Assembly: GCA_002099365.1 (NCBI GenBank)
Contig: MSED01000015.1
Location: 496,001 to 560,000 of the forward strand
Source: Phialophora verrucosa
Lineage: Eukaryota > Ascomycota > Eurotiomycetes > Chaetothyriales > Herpotrichiellaceae
Length of the DNA stretch: 64,000 bases
Direction: 5' to 3'
Positions within the stretch are counted from its first letter, which is position 1; the number at the start of each line of letters is the position of its first letter. This document shows, piece after piece, positions 20,803 to 31,544 of this stretch. Both the position numbers and the translations under genes were made by a program. A model generated the notes under the pieces. It ran no database searches. It saw only the letters and a list, made by a program, of their open reading frames with translations, and had not been told where the DNA came from.

Positions 20803-22175
20803 TTTGACGGGGATGGAAAGCAAGTTGTCGGTCTTTGAAGAGCAAGAATGGAGACACGCGGCGGTGCTCGTGATGATGATGTTGTTGTTGTTCGGTCGAA
20901 TGATCCTGCAGCCGTAGCCGTAAGCGGTGCCGACGATGCCTGCTCGATTGCGCTTCCCAGCCGCCGGACCGGCCTTGAATGTAGACGAGAAACAGTTCCT
21001 AGCGGGAAAACTTCTCGTAGCGGTCGCAAAGGCCAGCGTCGACCCTACCCGTCCTATGGTTAATGGCGAGCGACTCCCACTTTGACGCACCGCTCGACGG
21101 CACAGATGATCTATCGTGCCGTGCTTCCTTCCTGGGGCGTGTTCCGCTCACTTCACACTGGCTGCTGTTTCCAATTTCAATCCCCGAAGCTCAAAAGGCT
21201 GGTAGCGACCCTCTACCGTAGCTCTGTGCAGGCTCTGTGGTACACCCTCCGTGCACTTCTTCCCCACACCGGGAACTGGCCGAGACTATGTACTTCCGCT
21301 CACGGAGAGGTGTTATGTTACTCGTTGGCTTTGTAGCGGCAGTTCCTCTGGCCGACGATGGGACCAAACACGCTGTATGCAAGGAGGACCGGGAGAGACA
21401 CCTTGAGCTTTATCAACAAAGGGGATGCGAAGCAGACGTGAAGAGGGACTCAATATATTCGTTGGAGAAAGGATTTCTCAGCCTCGCGGCAACAGTGGGG
21501 GGATTGGAGATCTCCAAGTTGGAGTACGAAGCAGACAGTGAGGCTGTGATGAGGAGTGGCATGGCAGGGCCGCGGGTAACACTCGGGTGGAGAGGGCGAC
21601 TTGGCCTCCTGCGGCGGGCATAAATCAGTTATCACGCAGGCCAAGCAACAACGCTCTTACCAGAGCGATTGGAAAAAGAACTTGATCGAGGAGCGAACGA
21701 CGCTCGTGGGAGAAGAAGTTTTGGGAGAAGAAGTTTTGGAAACATTTGAACCGATTTTCCTCCCTGCCATACCTGATCCTGTTGGTATGCCCTTTCCAAC
21801 GAACCGATAAGTACGAAACCAATGCGTTATAATCATCAGCCTGTCCATGATAGAGTGAGGAGACATGACCACCCATGATCTCTTCCCAAATCCCACTCGT
21901 CCCACCCAGTTCATCGCTATCTGATGTCGGTAAGTGGTATTAAGCAATAGTCCCAGTCCAGCCAGTCCTTGTTCGTCATTATAGGGTGTTCCTCCTTTTT
22001 GGAAATTCGTCAGCCAGGTAAGTGGCTCAACATCGAAAATGCAATGCATAACGCCAGTAGGCCGACCAGCCCGAAATCCCGATCCAAGCTGCTCGTAGCA
22101 CCATGAGAACGCCTCGCCCCGCGGAAACTGAAATCAATTGACCGAGATACGAGAGGCATCAAACACAAGTGCAAT
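20803..22175. other. gene-poor stretch
   Basis: Apart from the open N-terminal extension of the dehydrogenase frame up to 21090, nothing is recognised. A 15-base tandem duplication (GAGAAGAAGTTTTGG twice) lies near 21710-21740. Confidence 0.4.
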
Positions 22176-23586
22176 TCAGGAATGGAAGAGATCCCACGCT
22201 CTCGAGCACAGACTCAAAAACTCCTCCTTTTTTGCTCGTTGGGTAGCTGGACTGTCTCTACCTTCACCAAAGGGACCGTTGTATCGGATCCGATCCGGCC
22301 CAGAGCCCAATGGAGGACTACTGCCCTCTTCATATTCGTTGCGACTCCTCCGCCTGCTGTTGTGTTGGCTGCTGGGCTGATACTTGTGAGGGGTAAGATT
22401 ATCCCTGTGTCCTGGGTGTGGTGAAGGTGGCGTGGGAGGTTGGTGGCCGCCATAGTGAACGATTTTCGGCAATAGGTCCTCTCGGCCTCCGGTCATCTCA
22501 TGCACAGCCTCTTCAGCAGATCGGTAATCCCTAGGTCGGTCGAAGCTTGGTGGCTGAGGCTGAGAGGTTGGATGGGCAGTTTGCGGGGGAAAGCCGGGAG
22601 ACGGGAGAGGAGGGCCATGCATTTGAGAGGGAGTCGAGTTTGCATGGAGGAAGGATGGACGAGCCGCACCCGAGCTGAGCTCGTTAGGTCCGAAGACATC
22701 AGCAATAGGAGGCAGCCGATTGTTAGTTTGAATAGCAGGCATGTGCGAGATGTTAGCGTGCTGTGTGTTCATAGGAGGCTGGTGGTTGAGCTGCCTTGAA
22801 GCAGGTGGAGGCTCGTGCCGGCCAGTGAAGGTCTGGTTTAGTGGTGCAGACTGGATCACACGTTCATTGGCAAATCGTTCAGCGGGAGGGGGTACAATGG
22901 ATAGACCAGGTGGAGGTCTCTTCTTGGAATTGGCCGCGAGCATTTTGCCAGATGTTGGGCCACCGGCTTCACTGTTTTTCGCCGAGTCCGGTCCGTCGCC
23001 TCGAGCAGACTTGAGTAATCTTGCCTGAATGATCGACCGTTGCTGATCCCGGACGGATATACTACGCTCCAATTGTTCTCGCATCGCAGGATCCTGAGTC
23101 TGAAAACCAGGTGACAAGCAGGCCAAACCGACATCGTGCAATACCAGGCCGTCGCGTGCAGTCAAGGGCGTTGCGGACGGCCGTGAGTTGAGACCATTAG
23201 AGATTGACGTGTTGGTATTCAGATCCAATTTCTTCGGCCTGTGACGGGTGCTGGGTTGGAGCGAAGGGGAGGTTGGAGGCTCCTTCTTCACCACGATCTT
23301 TGGGTTTCCGCCACTTCTTCTGCCGTCACGAAATGGTCAGCTAACTGCGACTGGAGTGTACAGTCCAGGACGATACGTACGATCTTGGAGACTTTTTACC
23401 CTCACCGGGCGTTCTCTCATTGGCATTCATCCCGTTGTTCGCTTCTGGTGTAGCCGTCAATTCCGAATTTCTGGAGATGGGGGTTGCGTTGATTGAAGGA
23501 GCCAACGGTGGATAGCTTCTTGGGCTCGGGTTTCGGTCAAGAGGTGGCAGAGGCGCAACCGCCGCTGGAGCGACAGCGGTCGACAT
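22176..23586 (-). CDS. conserved Pro/Ser-rich fungal protein, unknown
   Basis: Two exons, 23586-23381 and 23319-22176, joined by a GTACGT...GACGGCAG intron in phase, give 449 residues. Most of it is disordered and rich in Pro, Ser and His. The most ordered part follows the basic stretch KIVVKKEPPTSP: ARDGLVLHDVGLACLSPGF, then AMREQLERSISVRDQQRSII, which reads as a helix and is the likely conserved core. A second short helix near the C-terminus reads AKKEEFLSLCSRAWDLFH. I do not recognise the family, and no catalytic motif is seen. The basic, disordered composition would suit a nuclear or chromatin-associated adaptor, but that is only an inference. The start is the Met in GCCATGTCG; the frame extends 29 codons further upstream. 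Confidence 0.75.
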
Positions 23587-26500
23587 GGCAAGGCTGGACG
23601 TCGAAGCTGGAGCTGGGGCGGGCGGCTGAATACTATAGTCGTCCAACACACACCCTCGCGACAGCAATCGCAACTGTTGGATTCTTCAACGTAGACTCGA
23701 CTGCAGTGTCAAAGCCCTGGGCTGTGTCGGTGTTGGGGTCTTGAAAAATCGAGGACGCTAAACGAGTGGCCTCGCCAGTAACAGCGCGAGATCGAGGACA
23801 GCGATTTGACGATAAGCCGAACACTGCCCTGTGTGAAAGCGAGCGACCGTGATAACGACGAAAGTGATCGAAAGGCTCGGTGGGTGAAGTTTTGTGCAAG
23901 GGCGGGTTGGGAGGTTCGGGATGAGCAAGCAACGAGCGGCTAGGTCGTGCTGAAGACGAACCTCGCAAATGTCAGGCAGGTGGTGGTGAACTGATGAATG
24001 AGGGAAAGGGAAAAAGAAGGATGCGAAGAAAGGTAAAGGCGGGCTGCAGGAGGGGTGCGAAGGGCAAGGGAAGGAGCAAATGAAACACGCAGGAGAGACA
24101 AGACACGCTCGAGTCTCGCCAGTCCCCTTGTCTCGACAAAGTGGGCTGCCCCTAGAGATTCAGAATTGGGAACTGAGCAGATGAGATGCAGGCTTCTAGT
24201 CCACTCTGATTCTAGTCCTACGCCAGGGACGTGCTGCTGGTGGCTTCCGTGGCTTCGGTGGCACTGGGGTTTCCGGCTCTTGAATCTTTCTTCGGCCTGC
24301 CATGTGTCTGAGAAGATGTGGGCTCCTCGGGCTTGGAGTCATTTTCGTCAGAGCCCAGTAGCCGAGTCGGGCCTAGCGATGAATAACCCAAAGTTTCACG
24401 CCTCCCAGGGCTCTAGGCGTCAGAGCCCCAGGACGAGGTGCCTCTCACAAGCATGCTGACCAAAAGCCAGCAGCCCTGCGCTTGGGGCTTGATGGCCCAA
24501 ACTCGACATCTGGCCTGATGACTGCTGCTGCTCAACATTTTTCCTTTCTGAAACTCAAATGCATGCATCATGACCCCCGTGGTTTGCTATCGCTATCGTT
24601 TCGAACTTCGTTAGTTGTCCTTTAGCGAAGACAACACGCGGAAGCACAGCCAATCGTGCGAAGCGATCAACCCATCGGACGCGACTCTTAGGCGACCTTC
24701 TTCTTCCAGAGCACTAAAGCCTAGTCGCGCTCCTTGGACCTCTCGCCTTTTGCAGACTGCGGCAGGTCGTGTTTCATCTCACCATAGTTTGCGTCAATCT
24801 CCCCCAGAAGTTGTGCAACGGAGTGTGGGCTTTGGAGAAGACGGTTTCTTCAACCAACTAATTGTTCTCGTGTTGTAAGGCGTTGCACCATCGTGGTGAG
24901 CTGCCACGCGTGCTCACGGAGACATTTATGGCGATCAATAGCATCTTTGCCTCATGCGAGCGGTCATGGAGAAACTAATAACCATCTGCACGATACACGC
25001 TGGACAAAGTGGGTGACCCGGAATGTCGGATTCGAGCGGCTGTCCAACATCAGTCTCTTGCTGATGCATGTCACACGTTGCATTCGGGCATGAGGAATCG
25101 AAGCATATTGGCTGGGATCTCAGTTTCGTGCAGCTTACCGCCCGCCAAACCAGCCTAGACAACGTCCTATTGGGCTCTTGCAGCCTCCCAAGCCCTACCG
25201 AAAGTCGAAGTGACGGTTACTCAGTGCGCATTATTTCCAAGCTGCATCAATAGGCCGAGTGAAGAGCCGGGAGCCCTTCACGCCCAAAGAAACGCATAGT
25301 TGTGGCGAAATGTGACTAATGTCCTGCCCAACTGCCCGTCGAAATTCACCAGAGACAGGATTTTTGGCGAAAGTGAGAACATGGATGTGCCGTGATGCAC
25401 AATAGGCTCTGAAACGCACCTAGTGGTCGATCCTGCGGCCACAGACGATCATCTGCTGAAGAAGCTGACCAGAAACACCAACACGCAGTCAGCTGATGAT
25501 GCGGTTTGTACTTCTGGTGTGCCGATGATTTAGGTCGTCTGGGCTTTCCGGTAAACTTCAAACAACTTGTACTCGTAGTCTCAACAGCTCCAGTGTCACT
25601 CGCTGTCGAGTGGATATGCTCATCATACGTGACATGTATCGAAGTATCTCTCCTCAGACTAGCATCAACCATTCAACGTCGAGTCTTGACTCTTGTCGCA
25701 GTGCTTGTGCTCACATGATGATCTCGCTGGTTTCGGGTATCTTTGGCTTCTCCGAATCTCGGGGTGCGCCGCTGGAGCCACGAGGCAGGACAGCTCTGTC
25801 GTGCAGGTGGGCGTATGACGGAACACGTTGAAACGCTGGTGGGATTGATCTCCTAGCGGCCAAGGTGCCCCTGTCTCGGCTGCACCTTTGCGAGTCTAAT
25901 CCCTAAATGGGGCTTTATCGATATCAGCTATTATGAAGAGTACCGAGTACGTGACTGGACCTGAACATGAAACACGGATTGCGTCTTTTCGAGGAGCCTG
26001 TCGCGTAGCACAACCGCATTGGATAAGACTGTGCAAGAGATATCTAACAATTGCTTCTGACGCCATCTTGCCGATGCACATTGGTGGACAGTACGGAGCG
26101 CCCTGTCTCCGGAGTATTAGACCTAATCGACGTCACTGCAAACATATGGCGCATCTCAATGAACCAGCCCTGGCAGAATGCTATTGGTAACCACCACGAG
26201 AATACGAGCCAGCTCATACCCTCCCAAGAATAACAACACTCGGTCCCTCCTCCTCTTTCCATAAAAAGGCACGTAGATTCTGAGGGACAATACGCCTCAA
26301 TCCCTTCCAGCAGTACCTGCAACAATGCGGTATCTCCTGCGCTCGCAGCAGTCCGAAAAGATGTCTAGCTCTGCGAGAACGACCGGACGCCAGTGTAAGG
26401 CGACGAAGAAACTGAAGTTAGGTCCATCCGCCCAGAGAGAAACACTCTCCGTCATCGTTGAGAGTTGGTGATGCTTCAAATCTGCTCAAGGTGTTCGCTG

Positions 26501-26782
26501 TGACGCCATGGACCTCCTGAGGCTGGGTACCCTCAAAACCCGTGTCAACCTTATGACAGAAGACTATGAGACTTCGCATGAATCTGTCTGCTCGTCGAAA
26601 CTTCTACGTCTTGAACACGCGATTATCATCTCAGGCTGGAGTAAAGTTAATCCGATATGCCACAGTCCTCGGCCCAAGCTAGACCCTTTTTGGACCGCCT
26701 GGCTTTTCAATATCTCTGCACAGCGCTTCAAATCTTTCCACTCCATGATCCTTGACTTTGTCCGATAGATTCGGTTGTCAGA
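23587..26782. other. 3.2-kb gene-poor stretch
   Basis: Open frames on both strands are short, lack motifs and do not link through plausible introns. No transposon ends or repeats recognised. The first several hundred bases are probably 5' leader and promoter of the Pro/Ser-rich gene. Confidence 0.4.
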
Positions 26783-27378
26783 ATGTCGGACGAGGAAGCA
26801 CACTCCCAAGAAGTGACAGAACAGAAATGGGAAGCGGCTGAAGAGCTCTGGCTGGGCGGCGCAAAGAAGTTAATCTTGGTAGGTGGAATGGGAATTTTTT
26901 TTGCTTCGGAGGCAAAAAGAGGGAAGGGACTGCTCGACATTGATACTGACGACTCGACCCATAGCTTCAGGGTGCTTCTTCGCATGCTGCGTCTTTTCAG
27001 ATTGAGAAGGAAGATCACACGCTTGGGAATGCGCTGCGGTATTTCGTCAACAAGAAGTATGGTCTTCTCAGCAGTCCAGATGTTCCGGCACGGCTGATTG
27101 ATACTGCAATAGTCCCGATGTAGAATTCTGCGGCTATACCATTCCGCATCCCTCGGAGACGAAGATGAATATTCGTATACAGACATGGGGTAAGCGAGAA
27201 ATCGATTACATGAGCACATCTCTCGAGTAGCGCGCACAAGACTGACTGCAACGCAGAGGATACCAAGACAACTGCAACCGACGCACTGAGGAAGGGATTG
27301 GAGGACATGATTGAGGCATGCGACGTGATTGCGGAAAAGTTCCACGACGCGCGGGACGAGTTCAACGCAAAGGCTTGA
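26783..27378 (+). CDS. RPC19: RNA polymerase I and III subunit AC19 (Rpc19)
   Basis: Four exons: 26783-26878, 26971-27056, 27113-27189 and 27257-27378. They total 381 bases and give 126 residues. The joined protein carries the Rpb11/Rpc19 dimerisation domain: SFQIEKEDHTLGNALRYF at the start of the domain, then PDVEFCGYTIPHPSE and MNIRIQTW, and a C-terminal helix (GLEDMIEACDVIAEKF). AC19 pairs with AC40 to form the alpha-like assembly platform of Pol I and Pol III in the nucleus. All three introns are GT...AG with a CTGAC or similar branch site, and each junction restores a conserved codon (for example AA|T giving Asn in the knP motif). The short acidic N-terminus is typical. The gene is easy to miss because exons 2 and 3 are under 90 bases. 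Confidence 0.95.
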
Positions 27379-27524
27379 TGACGGTTCCGATGGCATGGCT
27401 CTGGACGGCGGGCTGCAGTATTTATTGCATGGCGGTGGCGCTTGGGAATCCCTCTGTCTCCTTGTCTCTCTTTTTCAGACTATGTACATTTGGTTCTGAT
27501 CTGCGTTCGGGGTGGATTGTCGCT

Positions 27525-28171
27525 TCAATTCCGTCCCTGGAGGTATCAAACACGAATTAGCCAGGTCGAACGGCGGCCGCAGGTGTCCGGCTAGGTGGAT
27601 GTGTGAGTACATACCTCAAGGAAGCCCTGGATGAAGTTCTTGGGCAGTCTTGCATTGTCGTCTTCCTCCTTCCTGAAGTATTTCATAACGTGCGACGTCT
27701 GCTTCCAGTAGTTCATCAATTCCTACACGAACATCCGGCGATCAGTATCTGTGTTATGACGGCCCAAGTTTGTGCAAGATCTTCACCCACCTGAAACTCC
27801 GCATGGCTGTGTTGTAATAGCACATCGACCGCTGATAGATTGTTGACGTATCTGTGCCTCTCAAATTCTTCCCTGACTTTCGTTCGGATGCGGGACACGG
27901 GCATATTGAGGGAGTATAGTTGTTGAATTTCGGGGCCCTGTGTGCGGCTTCTTAGCACTGTCTCTTTCCATGAACTGGGCAAAACCCGTGTCTTGCAAAC
28001 GTACAGCTCGCAGCCATTCTCTGTAGCCCCTCAAAACTCGTCGTCGCGCATCTGACCAATTGATTGCTGTAGATTGGTCAGTTCCCCTGCTCAAGCGAGA
28101 GGTCTCTGGTGGGAGTGTGTGGACGTACACGACCGCGACCGCTGCGCCAGATAGGTGGGATTGATGACCAT
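27525..28171 (-). CDS. Complex I LYR-family subunit NDUFA6 (NUO-14.8)
   Basis: Five exons: 28171-28129, 28066-28005, 27937-27791, 27722-27615 and 27536-27525. They total 372 bases and give 123 residues, the length of Neurospora NUO-14.8. The start reads MVINPTYLAQRS. Exon 2 gives RRVLRGYREWLRA, exon 3 NMPVSRIRTKVREEFERH and VNNLSAVDVLLQ, exon 4 ELMNYWKQTSHVMKYF, and the last exon only Gly-Arg-Asn-stop. NDUFA6 is an accessory subunit on the matrix arm of NADH:ubiquinone oxidoreductase and binds acyl-carrier protein through its LYR motif. Here the Leu of LYR is Gly (GGC codon), giving GYREW, which is unusual. The gene converges with RPC19 and is divergent from HIS3. Confidence 0.93.
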
Positions 28172-28402
28172 AGTGGATTGTGGCGCTCACATAGAGCTCA
28201 GACAGGGTTGTTGGAAGCTTGCGCGCGGGCAAAAGAGAGGATCAAGAGTTGATGTCGGAGTGGAAGTTCAATGAGTGGAGCTCGGCCGCAGCTAGTTGGC
28301 GTCACTTTCTCCGACTTGAGATAAAACATCAAGTCAGATTATTTCTGACAGCCAAATCTCAGAACAACAAGCACTGTAGACAGCTGATTCTTGTTGGCCA
28401 CC
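28172..28402. promoter_or_regulatory. 231-base divergent promoter (NDUFA6 / HIS3)
   Basis: The two start codons lie only 231 bases apart on opposite strands, so both promoters must sit here. I found no perfect Gcn4-type TGACTCA site, although HIS3 is under amino-acid control in many fungi. Confidence 0.45.
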
Positions 28403-29182
28403 ATGGGATCGATCGAGCGAGTCGTGCCAGCCTCTTTGCCGCGGAGGACGCATACATTATCGCGCATCACTAATGAGACGAAAATTCAAGTCTCCTTGTC
28501 GCTAGATGGAGGCTCATTACTGGCATATGAGGAGTCGCAACATTTCTCACCATCAATACCTCAAGCTCAGAAACAATCGCAGCCAGACGTTCTAGTACCC
28601 CTGCCCACATCCCACCATGCAACACAGATAACCTCGAGCCAGCAAATCGCCATCTCAACCGGCATTGGCTTTCTAGATCACATGCTCCACGCCCTGGCAA
28701 AGCATGCCGGCTGGTCACTAGCCATTCGAGCAAGCGGAGATCTGATCATCGACGACCATCACACTGCTGAAGACGTCTTTCTCGCGCTTGGCTCGGCATT
28801 CAACGCTGCCCTGGGCAAACGAGCCTCTCTTGTTCGCTTTGGCAGGGGTGACGCACCGCTCGACGAAGCGCTCTCATGGGCCGTCATTGATCTGTCAAAC
28901 CGGCCATACAGTGTCATTGATCTTGGATTCACGAGGGAGAAGATTGGCGACCTCAGCACGGAGATGCTGACTCATGGGCTGGAGAGTTTCGCACAAGCCG
29001 CAAGCGTGACGTTGCATGTGAAGTGCGCGTACGGACATAACAACCATCACAGGGCAGAGAGCGCGTTCAAGGCTCTTGCGGTGGCATGCAGAATTGCCTG
29101 TGAGAGAAGAGCAGAGGGCACTGTCGGAGCGGGCGACGTGACGAGTACGAAAGGCGTTCTTGGCTCGAGTGTCAACGGATGA
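28403..29182 (+). CDS. HIS3: Imidazoleglycerol-phosphate dehydratase
   Basis: Single exon, 259 residues. It catalyses the dehydration of imidazole-glycerol phosphate to imidazole-acetol phosphate in histidine synthesis. The two metal-binding repeats are present: DDHHTAEDV and GHNNHHRAESAFKAL. Other family landmarks are GIGFLDHMLHALAKHAGW, DEALSWAVIDLSNRPY and the C-terminal STKGVL. The Met at 28403 has an ideal context (CCACCATGGG); an in-frame Met four codons upstream is less favourable. Residues about 42-75 form a Gln/Pro-rich insertion between the first strands, as seen in other Pezizomycotina. The enzyme is expected to assemble as a Mn-dependent 24-mer in the cytosol. Confidence 0.97.
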   Translation: MGSIERVVPASLPRRTHTLSRITNETKIQVSLSLDGGSLLAYEESQHFSPSIPQAQKQSQPDVLVPLPTSHHATQITSSQQIAISTGIGFLDHMLHALAKHAGWSLAIRASGDLIIDDHHTAEDVFLALGSAFNAALGKRASLVRFGRGDAPLDEALSWAVIDLSNRPYSVIDLGFTREKIGDLSTEMLTHGLESFAQAASVTLHVKCAYGHNNHHRAESAFKALAVACRIACERRAEGTVGAGDVTSTKGVLGSSVNG

Positions 29183-29475
29183 AGTTGACGACTTGTTCAT
29201 TGGTGTGGTAGCCATCATGGCCATCTTCTGCTTCTCCCGTTCGTAAACTGGCCAAAAGTGAGCCAACTCGAGGCTCCACAAACCAATACAACTCAAGCTT
29301 GTTCGGGCAGAACGTACACGCATGTACACGCGCTCCAAATACTCCATACCCAAACAGCCTCCATGCACCGAACCCAAACTCCGTATCTGTACTGTGATAT
29401 CCGTCGATGCATCCAACGCTGCCAGCTCCTCTGTCAAAAATCATAAAGCGTAACCGTGCTGGATTGAATCGATAA

Positions 29476-29992
29476 TCATCCTAACCCGCCCCAAGCGCCA
29501 CGAATTCTCCTCGCTAATTGAATGTCCTTTTGCATGATTGTGACTCGCTTCGCATGGATTGCGCACAGATTCGTGTCTTCGAACAAATGCACCAGAAATG
29601 CTTCACTTGCTTCTTGTAATGCTTGAATGGCCTGGCTCTGCCACCGAAGCTCTTGCGCGGCGTGGTATGGGAGGATGCTTTGGGCGATCTCTCTGACGAG
29701 ACGCGCGAACGGTAATTTGAGTATGAGGAGTTCTGTCGATTGCTGGTATCTTCGAATTTCTCTGAGGGCTAGAGTGCCTGGCTTGTAACGGCGGGGCCTT
29801 CGTATTGGTACAGGATCGCCGGCTGTAAGTTCTTGTCAGTATACGATTGAGATCTTGCCTGATCCACTGTCACTCACGCTGGGCTCGAGGGCGCTTCCCA
29901 GCTGTCACTCGAGGGGAAGGTCTGGTTCGTTGCGCCTGACCTCTTGTGGGAGTAGCTGGCCCAGGCCGCCGCAAGTTCTTCATCTGGGCCAT
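29476..29992 (-). CDS. Centromeric histone H3 variant CENP-A
   Basis: Two exons, 29992-29878 and 29822-29476, with a GTGAGT...CTTACAG intron, give 153 residues. After an Arg/Pro-rich tail (about 45 residues, RRPGPATPTRGQAQR) the histone fold reads RRYKPGTLALREIRRYQ, LLILKLPFARLVREIA, then an enlarged loop 1 (SILPYHAAQELRWQSQAI), LVHLFEDTNLCAIHAKRVTI and MQKDIQLARRIRGAWGG. Canonical H3 has a shorter loop and QSSAIGALQES. The longer loop 1, the tail lacking the ARTKQTARKS pattern and the C-terminal RGAWGG are features of fungal CENP-A, which replaces H3 in centromeric nucleosomes and anchors the kinetochore. The first in-frame Met of the large exon lies near its end, so the gene is invisible to simple Met-to-stop scanning. 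The start is the first of two Met codons five bases into exon 1 context (ACACATGGCC). Confidence 0.95.
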
Positions 29993-30737
29993 GTGTTGAT
30001 GGATTTATTTCTAAGCTACCGGAGGCATGTCATGCAGAATGGAATCGGGAGGTAAACATGCGCTGGAAGTCCACCTGAACCGGATTCGAGGTACGCGCCG
30101 GTCTTGCTTAAGCGGAGAGCTGGATGGCTGGGAGTGCAAATGCCACCGAGGATGTACGGAGTACCACCCGAGATTGTAGACTGGTGAGAAGGTTAATGGG
30201 CACCTCAGCGCACGTAGAACTCCAATGCGCTCCAAATGCTCTAAGGTCAGAGTGATAGTAGGGCTTTGTGGGATGGAAGTCACGCTGGGTCGCGTCGTGA
30301 ATGTCTGAGCACTACGCGCTCTCGTGGCTCTTTAGCACGAACCCCAGACGAGCCTATTATGGCACACCATCTTCCGCCATCGTATTGCCTCCCGTATTCA
30401 CCCGCCCTTTGTTCGGGACGGACTACTCCAACTGCGTACATAATTTGCCTTCGACATCTTTCGATTACATCTTCACGCCGCCCGCCCCAGGTCCTTATCC
30501 CCCGTCCTTGAAGGGGCCACCTAACAACAACTCCCCGATCCCTATATGAACCTGTCCTTTCCTATATTGTCTCCGGTACCGCCTCCAGACGCATTCTGCA
30601 ATGATTACTCTGACCTGCGCTCTCCGATCCTGACCCAGTCCGTGCTATCTCCTATCTACACCATTGTCCAGACGCCCGAGTTCCTCTTCGACTTTTCGCG
30701 CACGCTCCTCCCACTCTTCGACATCATACCTTGGATC
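29993..30737. other. divergent intergenic region
   Basis: Lies between the CENP-A and Derlin starts. The Derlin frame is open from 30546 but the extra residues look untranslated; nothing else recognised. Confidence 0.4.
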
Positions 30738-31544
30738 ATGGCTGCAATACTCGGTGGAGGCGGCGACGAGGGACTAGGCCAGCTCGGTCAATTCCCTCTT
30801 GAACAGTGGTTCTTTGAGATGCCGCCTTGTACCCGATACTGGACGACCGCAACTGTCATTACCTCGGTATTGCTGCAGTGCAAAGTTATCACTCCCTTCC
30901 AGCTCTTCTATTCGTGGCGGGCGGTTTACTACAAGTCACAGGTATGTCGATCCACGGCCGACTACAGGAACGTCGCTGACTCTACCAAGTATTGGCGGTT
31001 AATAACCACCTTTATTTACTTCGGCCCACCGTCATTGGACCTGGCATTCCACGTCTTCTTCCTCCAGAGGTACTCTCGGCTGTTGGAACAAGGCTCTGGC
31101 CCTTCACCCGCCGTTTTCTCCTGGCTGCTGCTGTATGCGTGCACTTCTCTGCTGGCCCTGAGTTCTCTGACGACCTCCATCCCGTTCCTTGGGTCGGCGC
31201 TATCAAGCACTTTGGTTTACATCTGGTCGAGGAGGAATCCGGACACTCGACTGAGCTTCCTTGGCGTTCTCGTTTTCACCGCTCCATATCTCCCGTGGGT
31301 TTTGATGGCTTTCCACATGTTCATGCACGGCACAGTCCCGAAGGACGAAATCCTAGGTGTGATTGTTGGCCATGTCTATTACTTCTTTGCCGATGTCTGG
31401 CCAGGGCTGCATGAAGGCTCACGACCGATGGATCCTCCTGACTTTTGGGTTCGCCTCTGGGAAGGTCGGCGAGCAGAGACTGGCCTTCGGAATATTGATG
31501 GCGACGTGGCGGCGGCAGCGGCTCGACCAGGCGAAGTTCGATGA
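30738..31544 (+). CDS. Derlin (Der1/Dfm1-like ER rhomboid pseudoprotease)
   Basis: Two exons, 30738-30941 and 30990-31544, give 252 residues. The start MAAILGGGG leads to PLEQWFFEMPPCTRYWTTA, the conserved Derlin opening. Removing the 48-base intron (GTATGT...ACCAAG) yields FYSWRAVYYKSQ joined to YWRLITTFIYFG, exactly the family pattern with the WR motif. Several hydrophobic segments follow (AVFSWLLLYACTSLLALSS and YLPWVLMAFHMFM), then GVIVGHVYYFFADVWP. Derlins sit in the ER membrane and help move misfolded proteins to the cytosol for degradation; they lack the rhomboid catalytic Ser-His pair. The intron is a multiple of three without stops, so retention would insert 16 residues right at WR. 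An upstream in-frame Met at 30546 is judged less likely. Confidence 0.92.
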   Translation: MAAILGGGGDEGLGQLGQFPLEQWFFEMPPCTRYWTTATVITSVLLQCKVITPFQLFYSWRAVYYKSQVCRSTADYRNVADSTKYWRLITTFIYFGPPSLDLAFHVFFLQRYSRLLEQGSGPSPAVFSWLLLYACTSLLALSSLTTSIPFLGSALSSTLVYIWSRRNPDTRLSFLGVLVFTAPYLPWVLMAFHMFMHGTVPKDEILGVIVGHVYYFFADVWPGLHEGSRPMDPPDFWVRLWEGRRAETGLRNIDGDVAAAAARPGEVR

